A stretch of 64,000 nt of DNA from assembly GCA_021737945.1 (NCBI GenBank), contig JAIPCX010000001.1, positions 62,001 through 126,000 on the forward strand, in the 5' to 3' direction. The DNA is from Polynucleobacter sp. Lineage in GTDB: Bacteria; Pseudomonadota; Gammaproteobacteria; Burkholderiales; Burkholderiaceae_D. Shown here one piece after another: positions 31,807 through 40,831 of the stretch (positions within the stretch are counted from its first letter, which is position 1; every line of letters begins with the position of its first letter). Below the pieces are notes generated by a model that was given only the letters and a program-made list of their open reading frames with translations, was not told the origin of the DNA and searched no databases. A program made the translations under genes and the position numbers.

Positions 31807-32505
31807 ATGAAACGCACTTTGCGCAATTTAGCCATCCTTCTAGCGCTCTCCTCAGTGAGCGCACTTGTCTTCGCCGCAGACGCGGCCCCCAAAAAAGGAT
31901 ATTTAACCGATTCTCAGAACGGCGTGGTCAAAAGCAACTTTGGCCTATGCTGGCACACTGGGTTCTGGACACCTGCTGATGCCGTTGAAGGTTGTGATGG
32001 CATGCTTAAAAAAGCCGCCATACCCTTGGTAACACCGCTACCAGCACCTGCACCAGCGCCGTATGTCGATACGTCACCCGGACCTGTAGCAGATGCCGCA
32101 GCTCCAGCTGTAGCTGTAGCTCCAGTCGCAGCTGTCGCCGTTCCATCTTCAGAAAAAATTACGTTCGAAGCCGATACCTTCTTCGATTTTGATAAATCAG
32201 TACTCAAGCCTGCTGGCAAAACCAAGCTGAATGATTTGGCTTCTAAGCTTCAGGGTATAGATATCGAAGTCGTAGTCGCTACCGGTCATACCGATGCGAC
32301 AGGATCCGACGCCTACAACATCAAACTTTCCCTGCGTCGTGCTAATGCCGTAAAAGCCTTCCTAGTATCCAAAGGCATTCCTGCAGATCGCATCTTCACC
32401 GCTGGTAAAGGCGAAGGTAGTCCAGTAGCCAGCAACAAAACACGTGACGGTCGCGCAAAAAATCGCCGCGTCGAAGTTGAAGTCGTCGGCTCACGTAAGA
32501 AATAA
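31807..32505 (+). CDS. ompA: OmpA-family outer-membrane protein (second of a pair)
   Basis: 232 residues with a signal peptide (MKRTLRNLAILLALSSVSALVFAAD). The same layout as its upstream paralogue: GYLTDSQNGVVKSNFGLCWHTGFWTPADAVEGCDG, an Ala/Pro-rich linker (about residues 75-110), then an OmpA-like domain (FFDFDKSVLKPAGKTKL, TGHTDATGSDAYNIKLSLRRANAV, DGRAKNRRVEVEV). This is the form usual beside gyrA and ubiG in beta-proteobacteria. A strong terminator follows 33 bases after the stop. Confidence 0.92.
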   Translation: MKRTLRNLAILLALSSVSALVFAADAAPKKGYLTDSQNGVVKSNFGLCWHTGFWTPADAVEGCDGMLKKAAIPLVTPLPAPAPAPYVDTSPGPVADAAAPAVAVAPVAAVAVPSSEKITFEADTFFDFDKSVLKPAGKTKLNDLASKLQGIDIEVVVATGHTDATGSDAYNIKLSLRRANAVKAFLVSKGIPADRIFTAGKGEGSPVASNKTRDGRAKNRRVEVEVVGSRKK

Positions 32506-32538
32506 GTACTTAACATTTATTACGTAGGCGCTGCACTA

Positions 32539-32564
32539 AGCCCCCGCACGCGGGGGCTTTTTAT
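32539..32564 (+). terminator. Intrinsic terminator after ompA
   Basis: AGCCCCCG/CGGGGGCT, an 8-bp GC-rich stem with a 4-base loop, then TTTTTATT. It separates ompA from ubiG, whose start is only about 45 bases further on. Confidence 0.92.
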
Positions 32565-32608
32565 TGGGCGTCGCAGGCACATGGCTGGTTTCAGCTATCA
32601 TGATGGTT

Positions 32609-33304
32609 ATGAACGCCGACCCTCTCGAACTACAAAAATTCAGCGAATTAGCTCACCGGTGGTGGGATCCCACGTCTGAATTTCGTCCCCTGCATGAAAT
32701 CAACCCACTCCGACTGGAATGGATTAATGCGCTTGTACCTCTCGCCGGAAAGCGCGTTTTAGATGTTGGCTGCGGCGGCGGCATCCTGACAGAAGCAATT
32801 GCAAAAAAAGGGGCGAATGTCAAAGGTATTGATCTCTCTGAAAAAGCTCTCAAAGTCGCCGAACTTCACAGCCTTGAATCAGGAGTACAGGTCAACTACG
32901 AACTGATTGCTGCTGAAGCATTAGCCGCTCGCGAAGCGGGTCAATACGATGTCGTCACGTGTATGGAAATGCTAGAACACGTGCCCGATCCATCTGCCAT
33001 CGTTCAAGCCTGCGCGACATTAGTTAAACCCGGTGGTCGATTATTTTTTTCGACCTTAAATCGCAATCCAAAATCCTACCTGTTTGCCATCATTGGTGCC
33101 GAGTACGTGCTGCGTCTGCTACCCCGCGGCACACATGATTATGCAAAATTCATTAAGCCTGCCGAGCTATCGCAATTTGCTCGAAACGCCAATATTGAAG
33201 TGCAGACTCTCAAAGGTATGACCTACAACCCACTCACAAAAATTTACTCGCTCAATCACGATACCGACGTCAATTATTTGATGGCTTGCAGTAAACCCAA
33301 CTGA
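32609..33304 (+). CDS. ubiG: Ubiquinone biosynthesis O-methyltransferase
   Basis: SAM-dependent methyltransferase for both O-methylations of ubiquinone synthesis. From ATG 32609 the protein begins [21 protein letters not shown], as in relatives; nearby ATGs at 32600 and 32603 are alternatives and no clear ribosome-binding site decides. Motif I is [16 protein letters not shown] (about residues 46-61), and [14 protein letters not shown] near 114 is the family motif. gph follows 11 bases later, a usual pairing. Confidence 0.95.
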   Translation: MNADPLELQKFSELAHRWWDPTSEFRPLHEINPLRLEWINALVPLAGKRVLDVGCGGGILTEAIAKKGANVKGIDLSEKALKVAELHSLESGVQVNYELIAAEALAAREAGQYDVVTCMEMLEHVPDPSAIVQACATLVKPGGRLFFSTLNRNPKSYLFAIIGAEYVLRLLPRGTHDYAKFIKPAELSQFARNANIEVQTLKGMTYNPLTKIYSLNHDTDVNYLMACSKPN

Positions 33305-33315
33305 TCACCGTAACT

Positions 33316-33984
33316 ATGTCTATGCTACCATCATTGCCACGCGCTTTATTATTTGATCTTGATGGCACTCTAGCTGACACCGCCCCCGATCTTGCAGCGG
33401 CTGTGAATAAAATGCGCACTGATCGTGCGCTCGATGAAACACCTTTCGAGATACTACGTCCACTCGCTTCTGCCGGTGCTCGTGGTTTGATTGGCGCCGC
33501 GTTCGACATAGCACCTAGCCATGCTTCGTACGATGACATGCGAACTGAATTTTTAGCGAACTACGCAGCCGCCATTGCTGATAGCACAGTCCTGTTTGAT
33601 GGCATCAATCAATTGCTTGCAGAAATTACTCAGCGTGGAATGCAGTGGGGCATAGTGACGAATAAACCCGCGCTGTATACCGATGCGCTCGTTCCAAAAA
33701 TTGGATTACAACATGCCGCTTGCGTTATCTCGGGCGACACAACTCCGCATGCAAAACCTCATCCTGAACCTTTGTTCGAAGCAGCACGTCAATTGCAATT
33801 AGCGCCACAAGAGTGTTGGTACGTTGGCGATGACTTGCGTGATATTCAAGCAGGCAAAGCCGCAGGCATGCCCACCATTGCAGCAGCTTGGGGATATTGT
33901 GGCCACACCGAACCTGCTGATTGGTTGGCAGACATCATTGCCGCTCACCCACTTGATTTAGTGACTTTAATCACACGCTCTTGA
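33316..33984 (+). CDS. gph: Phosphoglycolate phosphatase (HAD family)
   Basis: Dephosphorylates 2-phosphoglycolate, mostly a repair product. It is 222 residues. HAD motif I is LLFDLDGTLADTAPDL (about residues 10-25, nucleophile Asp), motif II lies in GIVTNKPALYTD (about 113-124), and motifs III/IV in KPHPEPLFEAA and YVGDDLRDIQAGKAAGM (about 170-186). It is adjacent to ubiG. The ssrA gene begins 50 bases after the stop. Confidence 0.93.
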   Translation: MSMLPSLPRALLFDLDGTLADTAPDLAAAVNKMRTDRALDETPFEILRPLASAGARGLIGAAFDIAPSHASYDDMRTEFLANYAAAIADSTVLFDGINQLLAEITQRGMQWGIVTNKPALYTDALVPKIGLQHAACVISGDTTPHAKPHPEPLFEAARQLQLAPQECWYVGDDLRDIQAGKAAGMPTIAAAWGYCGHTEPADWLADIIAAHPLDLVTLITRS

Positions 33985-34034
33985 AATTTCTCGCTCCGCC
34001 CATAGATGAAGTCTACAATGACGATCCTGTTATT

Positions 34035-34411
34035 GGGGGCGACCTGGTTTCGACAGGGGTTGCAAAGCAGCGCAGGGCATACCGAGGGCTGGTCACCTCG
34101 TAAATCCAACCGGAATTGCTTAAATGCAAACGAAGAAAATTACGCTCTCGCAGCGTAAACCCCTGAGAACTTAATAACTTCTTAGCTCTACACCGTCTTG
34201 TCGCTGGGGCGGGCTGGCAACAGCGGTAGAGTCATTCACAGCGAATCGCGTTGCGTCGGGTCACTTGGCACAACGTTAAATTTAGGTGACTCGTTTTGCT
34301 GCAGCGTGTGTGTCCGCGTCAGCAAGATTAAATTCAAACGACAACACTAAGTATGTAGAACTGTCTGTAGAGGACTTTTGGACGCGGGTTCGATTCCCGC
34401 CGCCTCCACCA
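34035..34411 (+). ncRNA. ssrA: Transfer-messenger RNA (tmRNA)
   Basis: Rescues stalled ribosomes and tags their products for proteolysis. The 5' end GGGGGCG pairs with CGCCTCC at the 3' end (7 bp, one G-U), leaving ACCA, and the T-arm GCGGGTTCGATTCCCGC is intact. The tag reading frame is at 34126-34158 and encodes ANEENYALAA followed by TAA. A candidate -10 (TACAAT, 34014-34019) lies upstream without a clear -35. The 3' end is a frequent attachment site for integrating elements, and GC-rich foreign DNA follows directly. Confidence 0.97.
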
Positions 34412-34421
34412 ATTTTCAGAA

Positions 34422-34449
34422 AACCAACCGTTCTCGGTTGGTTTTTTTT
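34422..34449 (+). terminator. Intrinsic terminator of ssrA
   Basis: A perfect 9-bp stem AACCAACCG/CGGTTGGTT with loop TTCT and a run of eight T, 10 bases after the CCA end of tmRNA. Confidence 0.95.
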
Positions 34450-34738
34450 CGCCCGTCTCCCCCAGTGTTAGCGCAGGTTCGGGCCTTACTGCGGCGGACG
34501 CCACCGCCCCGGATTACGCCGTTTGGGGCGGTTTCCCATTCTCTCTTCCCGCACATTCTCTGTTTCTGCGAAGGACGCCGCCGCGCCGGAACCAGCAATG
34601 ACGCGGGTTTACGGCTCCATGTTCGTCTTGGAAGCCGCCTTTCGTTGGCGACCTAGACAAAAATCGGACCACACGCCACTAGGCGACAGCAAGACCTGTC
34701 GTACTCAACAAGGATCAGGCCTCTCAATTTGCGCACAC
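34450..34738. other. Left junction of the accessory region
   Basis: 289 bases between the ssrA terminator and the end of the large minus-strand STAND gene. Base composition changes to GC-rich within this stretch. No integrase, tRNA or ORF that I would support was seen. A hairpin ACCGCCCC/GGGGCGGT (34503-34532) without a T run might end the defence operon on the minus strand. No obvious repeat of the ssrA 3' end was found here. Confidence 0.5.
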
Positions 34739-37700
34739 TCAGACGGAATATCCATTCTTCGCCGTCTTGAGCGAAATTTTCCCGTCGCTACTTTGCTGAT
34801 TGCTCTGCCTGCTTGCGAACACGTGGATTGCCAGGGTCACCATCTCACGGGTAGACGTGAACTGTTGGAGGCCTGCTGGTGTCAAAACGAGGTAGCAACC
34901 TTCACCCCACAGAGACTCCGCGTCGATATCAACTGGGCCGGCGTCACGCCACCAATAGAGCTTTGCGACCAGGGCTCCGCTGGCGTCGAGAAAAACGTTC
35001 GGTTCTTCGTCATGTGCGCGCCATTGAAGCCTCCTCACCCAGTTCGGACACAACGCGAACGGATAGGCTGCTGCGTCAAAGCCCATGTCCACAGAGCAAA
35101 CGACTCGTCTTACCAGCGTTGGCGCCAATTGATTGTCAAGTGGGACGTAGTGGCCTAGCCAAACAGCGATCGGCAGCCTGGCATAGCAGTCGTCGAAGTC
35201 TTCGCCGTTGGTCTGTGCCAAGGGTGCTCTAAAACGGGTGAGACGGTATTCCGACAGACGCGGCTTGAAAATCTTGAAGCGCGACACCTCGGCTACGACC
35301 TGACCGTCTCGGTGTGCCGGGAAGGGCGCAACGTCGCCGTCGACTTCCTCAACCCACTTCCGCTGTTGCTCGGCCCAACCGGCACTTCGATCAATCAGCG
35401 GCAGTCGAATCCATTCCGGGCGTGCCTGTGGGAGCTGCAGCGGTCGAGGTGGAAGCGGGAAACCCAAATGCTCCAACAAAGTAGGCCTGTCGCGGATGTT
35501 CAGCTTGCCGGCCAGCCGCAATTCTCCCGCGACGTGGCGAAGGGCAGTAATGGCAATGTAGGCATGGGGCTTTAGATAAGTGATCTGCATGTCGAGGACG
35601 CGGAGCTGACCCTCAAGCCTTTTGACGCCAGAGGGCCCGAATCCCTCAAGTCCCCCCCAATCCTGAATGAACATCGCCGCGCGTCGGCGAACTGTCATCT
35701 CCTCAATGCCTGCCGCCTTCGCAATGTGATGTGCCGTCGAGCGCAACATCTCGGTCCAGCCAAGAGGCGACTCGACGCGCATTGCACCGGTTCTCTCGTC
35801 CGTGAATGCCTCCTCGCTCTCTGGCGGGTATTCGAGTTCGAGACGATAGAAGAGCGGCAGCGGTATTGCGTCCAAGTGAACAGCCAGCCCCCACCGGTGC
35901 GACAAGAGCGCGGCTGACTCTGCCACCGCGATGTCACGGTGACTGACCAACGCAGCCACAGCGCTGCCCAACTCGGGTGCAGGGTCCGCGCTGTCAGCAG
36001 CCAGCAGCGTTCCGAGCGCCTGCAAGGGGGCATCTAACTCGTCGGCCATAAGTCGTTGCATAAGGGACTTGAACAACGACTCACCGAGACCGGCTTGCCT
36101 TGCCAAGCTCAGCGTGCAATTGCGTGCGTGTCGCTGAACTTCTGCAACCGGGAGCCGATAGGCAAAGTGCAGCAAATCCTCCAGAAGTTCCGTGTCGCTG
36201 AGCGGTAGCTCGCTCGGCTTGAAGGGCTGCCCCAACTGGAACTCGCGAGTGCAGGCTATCTGCTCCTCAAGCAGTGACCAGATGGCCGGCCAATCCGGCG
36301 CCGCGCTGATTACCGGCAGTATCGAATCCAGTTCTGTCAGCAGCGACTGGGTGTTCTCCTGTCCCGCCGTCACTGAATCGACGATGTTCTCGAAGGCAGC
36401 GGGGCATGTGGATGGCCCCAGCAAAAGTTTCTTCGCCTCAAAGTAGAAGAACTTGCCGCCACCCATCCACTGGCTCCAGGAGCTCCAGGGATCCTTGCTT
36501 GTCTCATAGCCTTGCATCAGCTTGTTGGCGTACTCGACCTCACCCGCCAAAGCAAGCCGCTTCACCATCAGGAAACGACAGCGCGCGTTGTCCTGCAAGA
36601 CCTGCCAGCGCTCAAACATCCTCCCCGCCAGATCAAGCGGAGCTGCCTCAGCCAGATCCCTGAAGCGGTGCGGTGCGTTGTAGTTCAGTTCGTCGCCATC
36701 CGCTTCGAACGCGCGCTCAAGCTCTTCCAGAGTGGCGTCCGAGTCGTACTTGCTGGGCGTGGACGAGTGTCGAGGTTCCGGCGCTTCTGACGTCCAGCGG
36801 GCTACGGCGGTGTCGAGCTCGACTGACGAAAACCCATGTTTTACGGCAGCAGTGCGAAGGCGCTGGAGTAGTCCGACCCTTTCGTGTGCCCTGCTGGCTA
36901 CCTGGATTACCCCCAAAAGCATCAGCGCGAGCGGTTCGATCTGTCCAGGGCCTGCAGCATCGGCGGCACCGTCGATGAAGTCGCCGACGTGGTACGGGTC
37001 CCGGTAGTACGGTTCCATGTAGAACGGCAGGCACAGCCCGCACCAGACGGTCGCGCAGGCCCAGACGAGTTCAGGGCTTCGCCGGACCATCCCCGTCATA
37101 AGCAGGTCGACACGGTTCGGCCAGCCAATCAAATGCCAATCCGCCAGTGTCTTTGACACCTCGAAGCCGAAGCGAGGTCCGACCTGCATCGCTTCCTCAA
37201 TTAGCGACATCGTCAGGCGATGCGCAGCCGACGACCCTTCCGTTTCGGCCATGCCGCCGACCTGACGCATCAAGTTTGAGACCCGCTTGACACGGTTCTC
37301 CGGATCGGCGGCGTTCGCGAGGACCAGGATGTCTCGCCAGATTGCGTACTGCGGGTCTTTTTTGGGAGCCAAAGCGTACCCAAGGCATTGCTCGGGAACC
37401 ATCGCCAGCAACTGTTTCGCCCGCTCTAAGTCCCCGACCGTAGCCAACGCGATGGCCAAATCCGCCAACCCGTCGATCTGCTCGCTTGGCGTGCTCTCTT
37501 GAAGCTCTGCCACGAGGGCGTTGAGCCGGTCGACGGCCGCCACCCTGTCGCCGTCAACCCGATACGCATCGACGGCCAGTCTACGTCGCAGGTACGCAGT
37601 ACCCCCCTGCGTCGATGAGGCGATTGCGGCGTCAACTTGTCGAAGTACTGCGCGGTACTCATCCTCGCCACACTTTGCGCCAAGCCTCAGCAGCGCTTGC

Positions 37701-40700
37701 GCGAGCACGGGGACAGCTTTGAAGGCTTGCTGAATACGATATGACTCGCTGCCGCCTTGTGATGTCAGACGTAGGACGTACCCAAGGGCAACGCGGGCTT
37801 CGTCCTGGATGCTGCCAGCCGGCACGGTTACGTTGTCGACCGCGACGCGACCTAGTAGCACGCCTATCGTCGAGGCGTGCTGCTGGAACGGGTGAAGGAA
37901 GCTGTGCTTCGACGGTATCGCGCTCGGCAGCGGCTTATTGAGCAGGGTGCAAAGCCTCGCGTGATGCATCACCGCGCCGACCAGATCACCCAGCCCAGCC
38001 AAGTCCGTCTCTTCGTCGCACATGGAGATCATCGGTGCGACCAACTTGGCGAACAGAGCCTCGGCTAGGTCATGACGACCAGCTTCGAATGCAATCAGTG
38101 CCATCCGGCGCCGGTAGCCGTTGGGCACCTCTCCGAAGCCAGGAAGGGCGGCAGCGGCATCAAACAGGGCAAGCGCTTGCACTGCTTCGCCGCGCCGATT
38201 TGCCGCAAGCCCTGCATGAACCATCACAGACGGCTTGTCTTCGTCGGCTACCCCGAGCTTGCTGCAGAGTTCTCGTGGATCGGCGTCAACCTTCTGAAGA
38301 AGCATTGCCTTGGCTGCTTCCCTCCTCAGATGCTGGCGTAGCGCGACGACAGTTTCTGGATCCACCTTCTCGGGCTGGCGCAGCCCCTCTGCGGCGAGGT
38401 GGTCAATCGCTGTTTGGATCTGCTCAGTGTCTCGGAAGTGGACGGCGCGCCTTGCCCACCTTTCGAATTCCTTGATGTTGTGGTCGTGCCCGTGGTTCTG
38501 GAACTTGGACGTATGGAGCTGCGACAGTGGCTCGAGGCTTTCAAACAGCTCCTTCGCGCGCTCGAAGTCGCCTCGCGCCACCATGGCGTCGACGACCTCG
38601 TAGCCCTGGCTGGGGAAGCACTGTACGAAGGAAAGGGCTGCATCAATGTCCCCGACCGCCAGCATCGCCAACGGAAGCTGGTTGGCGTACTCAAGGGCTG
38701 TTTCGCGCCGCCCAACTTCGTCACGACACAGCAGCAGCCGTGCGAAGGCGGTCGTGTCGTGCGTTGCACGCACAGCCAGCAAAGCCAGGCGGATATCGGC
38801 ATGGATCTCGGCGATTGAACGCCCGTCGGCCAGTTGCTGCCTGAAGCGAGCGGGCATCGCTAGTTCAAGTACATCGGCACCGTCGCCGGCACGGGCGCGG
38901 TAGCGCAGCTCAAGCCAGTGCTGCGCCGATTCGGGCGGCGCGTTTTTCGCCAACTTGGCGAGGTCGCGGTACACGCGCTGCGAGTATTCGGCGTCGACGG
39001 TTCCGAGGCGGGTTCGCGGTTGAGCGATGACGAATAACCTAAAGCTGTTGTGGAAGACGCTCCACCCCTGGGATGAACTGCGGAGCAGGTGCCGTGCAAC
39101 GATCAGCGCGCGTTCAATCGCGGACTCCTTGACCATCGTTTCCAGCAGCCGCAGGTCAATGGGTGCCTCCGCCCGAGCGATGTAGCCCAGCACGTCCATG
39201 GCATCGACATCGCTTGCGATCTCGCGCCAAGCAGCGGTGTAGACGGTCTCAATATCGCCGTCGAACGGCATGCCGCCGCTGAGAAGGTGCTTACGTCCGG
39301 CTTCGTCCGCGTGCAGTAGCGCCTGAATCAAGTAACGCGTTGCCAACGGGTGGCCATGCGTGAGATTGCTCAGATCCAATCTCGGAATCTCGGCAGGCAG
39401 GCCAAGCGCATCCGCCATCCGGGCGACCTCCTCGCGGCCGAGAGGCCCCATGAGAACCTGTCGCTCGCTCTTCTCCGCTTGCTCTCTTACGGCGGGCTTC
39501 AGATTTGCGAGATCCAGTCGCTGCGTGCCGAGCACGAACACAACCCCATTGGGGATGGCTGCGGGAAGAGGCAGCTCGCCCAGAAGCGAATTGGTCGGTC
39601 GCTCTTCGCGAGGCACATGGTCGAGCCCGTCGACGACGATGATTGTTCGGATCCCGTCGCGGTCGAAGCGTTCACCAGCCTGCCGCACCATCACGCCGAA
39701 CTGTTCGCGGCGCTCATGCAGCGAGTCATCGCGAAGACGAAGTCCAAACAATCCGCTTTTGCGCAGCTGCGTGCCGACGTCGGTCAGGAAGTTGTCGGCC
39801 TCCCCGCGCCCTACGCCTTGAGCAGCGCCTGGCAAGTACGCCAAGTAGCGAACGAACCGGACATTGGCTTCAGTGGCCAGCGCAACCTGCAGAAGAGTGG
39901 ATTTCCCGGAGCCAGGCGGTCCTATGAGTGAGACATAGCCCTGATGGGCGGCATGCAGCGCGGCTAGCAGCTTGACCTCAGTGTCGCGGTTGCGCTGGAC
40001 ATAGGCGCCGATCGGGAACCGATGGATGAGCAGCGTCTTAGCGGGATCGCGCCAGCCAAGCTCACGAAGCAACTCGTCACGCGTCCATCTGTCTTTGTCG
40101 CGCGCATCCGCGACCAGTTTAGGCAGTACGCTGGCAATCTCGGATGCCTGCCGCGCCTGCTCGGCGTTCAGCTTGTGCGACTGGATGAAGTCGGCCGCAG
40201 CTCCGCACACCACACGGAGACTGTGTAAGAACTGTTCGAAGTCGTCATCGCCCAAGTCGGCTTCACGGCGCAGGTGGTTAATCAGTCGGCTCCATTCCGG
40301 CGTGTACCAATCCGATAGCGGCCGATTTGGATGCTGCTGGAACTCTTCAAGAAATGCCGCGCTGTGGGGCGGCGTGCCGTCGCCTGGCTTGTCAGTAATC
40401 GACGGAAAGTCGTTGACAACCAGGCGAATCTCGACCCGGCTTCCTGGGTTGACCTTGCTCAGGCATCGCCAAGCATGAACCAGGGGCTTCAATAAGCCGT
40501 TGGCGCCAGTAAACAGCGTCTCAACCCTGAAGGGGCCAGGGAACTGGGACGTCTTAAACTGATGGCCAACCACCAATCCATCGAAGCCAAGTACCAGGTC
40601 GTCGGCAATGCCCGCGCTGCGGTCGGCGACTCCTATCCAAAGCAGCTCGTCGCGCTCAAGCGAAGCATAGATGGCAGCGCCCGCGCGCTCGTACTGGCCG

Positions 40701-40786
40701 ACGTATCCACGAAGAGCTCGGCGCTCGCCTTCCGCCGGCGCCATTGCAGGAGTTGTGGCGGTAGGTGGCTCCGGTTTTTTGACCAT
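34739..40786 (-). CDS. Giant STAND-type NTPase with N-terminal nuclease-like domain (Avs-like defence protein)
   Basis: 2,015 residues, cytoplasmic. The N-terminal 130 residues resemble the Cap4/DUF4297 type of PD-(D/E)XK nuclease: ADDLVLGF (Asp 62/63) then GHQFKTS (Gln76-x-Lys78). A P-loop follows (LIGPPGSGKSTLLQVA, about 287-302) with Walker B TIIVVDGLDHV (about 381-391), the layout of STAND ATPases. From about 600 to the end the protein is helical-repeat-like (many AxxLFxxL and ALAxxLxxxG motifs), the part that in Avs proteins recognises phage products. The size suits Avs proteins, but I cannot place it in a numbered Avs class. It is the last gene of a four-gene minus-strand cassette, 45 bases after the QueC-like gene. 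Confidence 0.82.
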   Translation of the reverse strand: MVKKPEPPTATTPAMAPAEGERRALRGYVGQYERAGAAIYASLERDELLWIGVADRSAGIADDLVLGFDGLVVGHQFKTSQFPGPFRVETLFTGANGLLKPLVHAWRCLSKVNPGSRVEIRLVVNDFPSITDKPGDGTPPHSAAFLEEFQQHPNRPLSDWYTPEWSRLINHLRREADLGDDDFEQFLHSLRVVCGAAADFIQSHKLNAEQARQASEIASVLPKLVADARDKDRWTRDELLRELGWRDPAKTLLIHRFPIGAYVQRNRDTEVKLLAALHAAHQGYVSLIGPPGSGKSTLLQVALATEANVRFVRYLAYLPGAAQGVGRGEADNFLTDVGTQLRKSGLFGLRLRDDSLHERREQFGVMVRQAGERFDRDGIRTIIVVDGLDHVPREERPTNSLLGELPLPAAIPNGVVFVLGTQRLDLANLKPAVREQAEKSERQVLMGPLGREEVARMADALGLPAEIPRLDLSNLTHGHPLATRYLIQALLHADEAGRKHLLSGGMPFDGDIETVYTAAWREIASDVDAMDVLGYIARAEAPIDLRLLETMVKESAIERALIVARHLLRSSSQGWSVFHNSFRLFVIAQPRTRLGTVDAEYSQRVYRDLAKLAKNAPPESAQHWLELRYRARAGDGADVLELAMPARFRQQLADGRSIAEIHADIRLALLAVRATHDTTAFARLLLCRDEVGRRETALEYANQLPLAMLAVGDIDAALSFVQCFPSQGYEVVDAMVARGDFERAKELFESLEPLSQLHTSKFQNHGHDHNIKEFERWARRAVHFRDTEQIQTAIDHLAAEGLRQPEKVDPETVVALRQHLRREAAKAMLLQKVDADPRELCSKLGVADEDKPSVMVHAGLAANRRGEAVQALALFDAAAALPGFGEVPNGYRRRMALIAFEAGRHDLAEALFAKLVAPMISMCDEETDLAGLGDLVGAVMHHARLCTLLNKPLPSAIPSKHSFLHPFQQHASTIGVLLGRVAVDNVTVPAGSIQDEARVALGYVLRLTSQGGSESYRIQQAFKAVPVLAQALLRLGAKCGEDEYRAVLRQVDAAIASSTQGGTAYLRRRLAVDAYRVDGDRVAAVDRLNALVAELQESTPSEQIDGLADLAIALATVGDLERAKQLLAMVPEQCLGYALAPKKDPQYAIWRDILVLANAADPENRVKRVSNLMRQVGGMAETEGSSAAHRLTMSLIEEAMQVGPRFGFEVSKTLADWHLIGWPNRVDLLMTGMVRRSPELVWACATVWCGLCLPFYMEPYYRDPYHVGDFIDGAADAAGPGQIEPLALMLLGVIQVASRAHERVGLLQRLRTAAVKHGFSSVELDTAVARWTSEAPEPRHSSTPSKYDSDATLEELERAFEADGDELNYNAPHRFRDLAEAAPLDLAGRMFERWQVLQDNARCRFLMVKRLALAGEVEYANKLMQGYETSKDPWSSWSQWMGGGKFFYFEAKKLLLGPSTCPAAFENIVDSVTAGQENTQSLLTELDSILPVISAAPDWPAIWSLLEEQIACTREFQLGQPFKPSELPLSDTELLEDLLHFAYRLPVAEVQRHARNCTLSLARQAGLGESLFKSLMQRLMADELDAPLQALGTLLAADSADPAPELGSAVAALVSHRDIAVAESAALLSHRWGLAVHLDAIPLPLFYRLELEYPPESEEAFTDERTGAMRVESPLGWTEMLRSTAHHIAKAAGIEEMTVRRRAAMFIQDWGGLEGFGPSGVKRLEGQLRVLDMQITYLKPHAYIAITALRHVAGELRLAGKLNIRDRPTLLEHLGFPLPPRPLQLPQARPEWIRLPLIDRSAGWAEQQRKWVEEVDGDVAPFPAHRDGQVVAEVSRFKIFKPRLSEYRLTRFRAPLAQTNGEDFDDCYARLPIAVWLGHYVPLDNQLAPTLVRRVVCSVDMGFDAAAYPFALCPNWVRRLQWRAHDEEPNVFLDASGALVAKLYWWRDAGPVDIDAESLWGEGCYLVLTPAGLQQFTSTREMVTLAIHVFASRQSNQQSSDGKISLKTAKNGYSV

Positions 40787-40831
40787 TCTCGGGACTATGT
40801 GATTGGATTAAATTTTGGTGAAAAACTGCTT

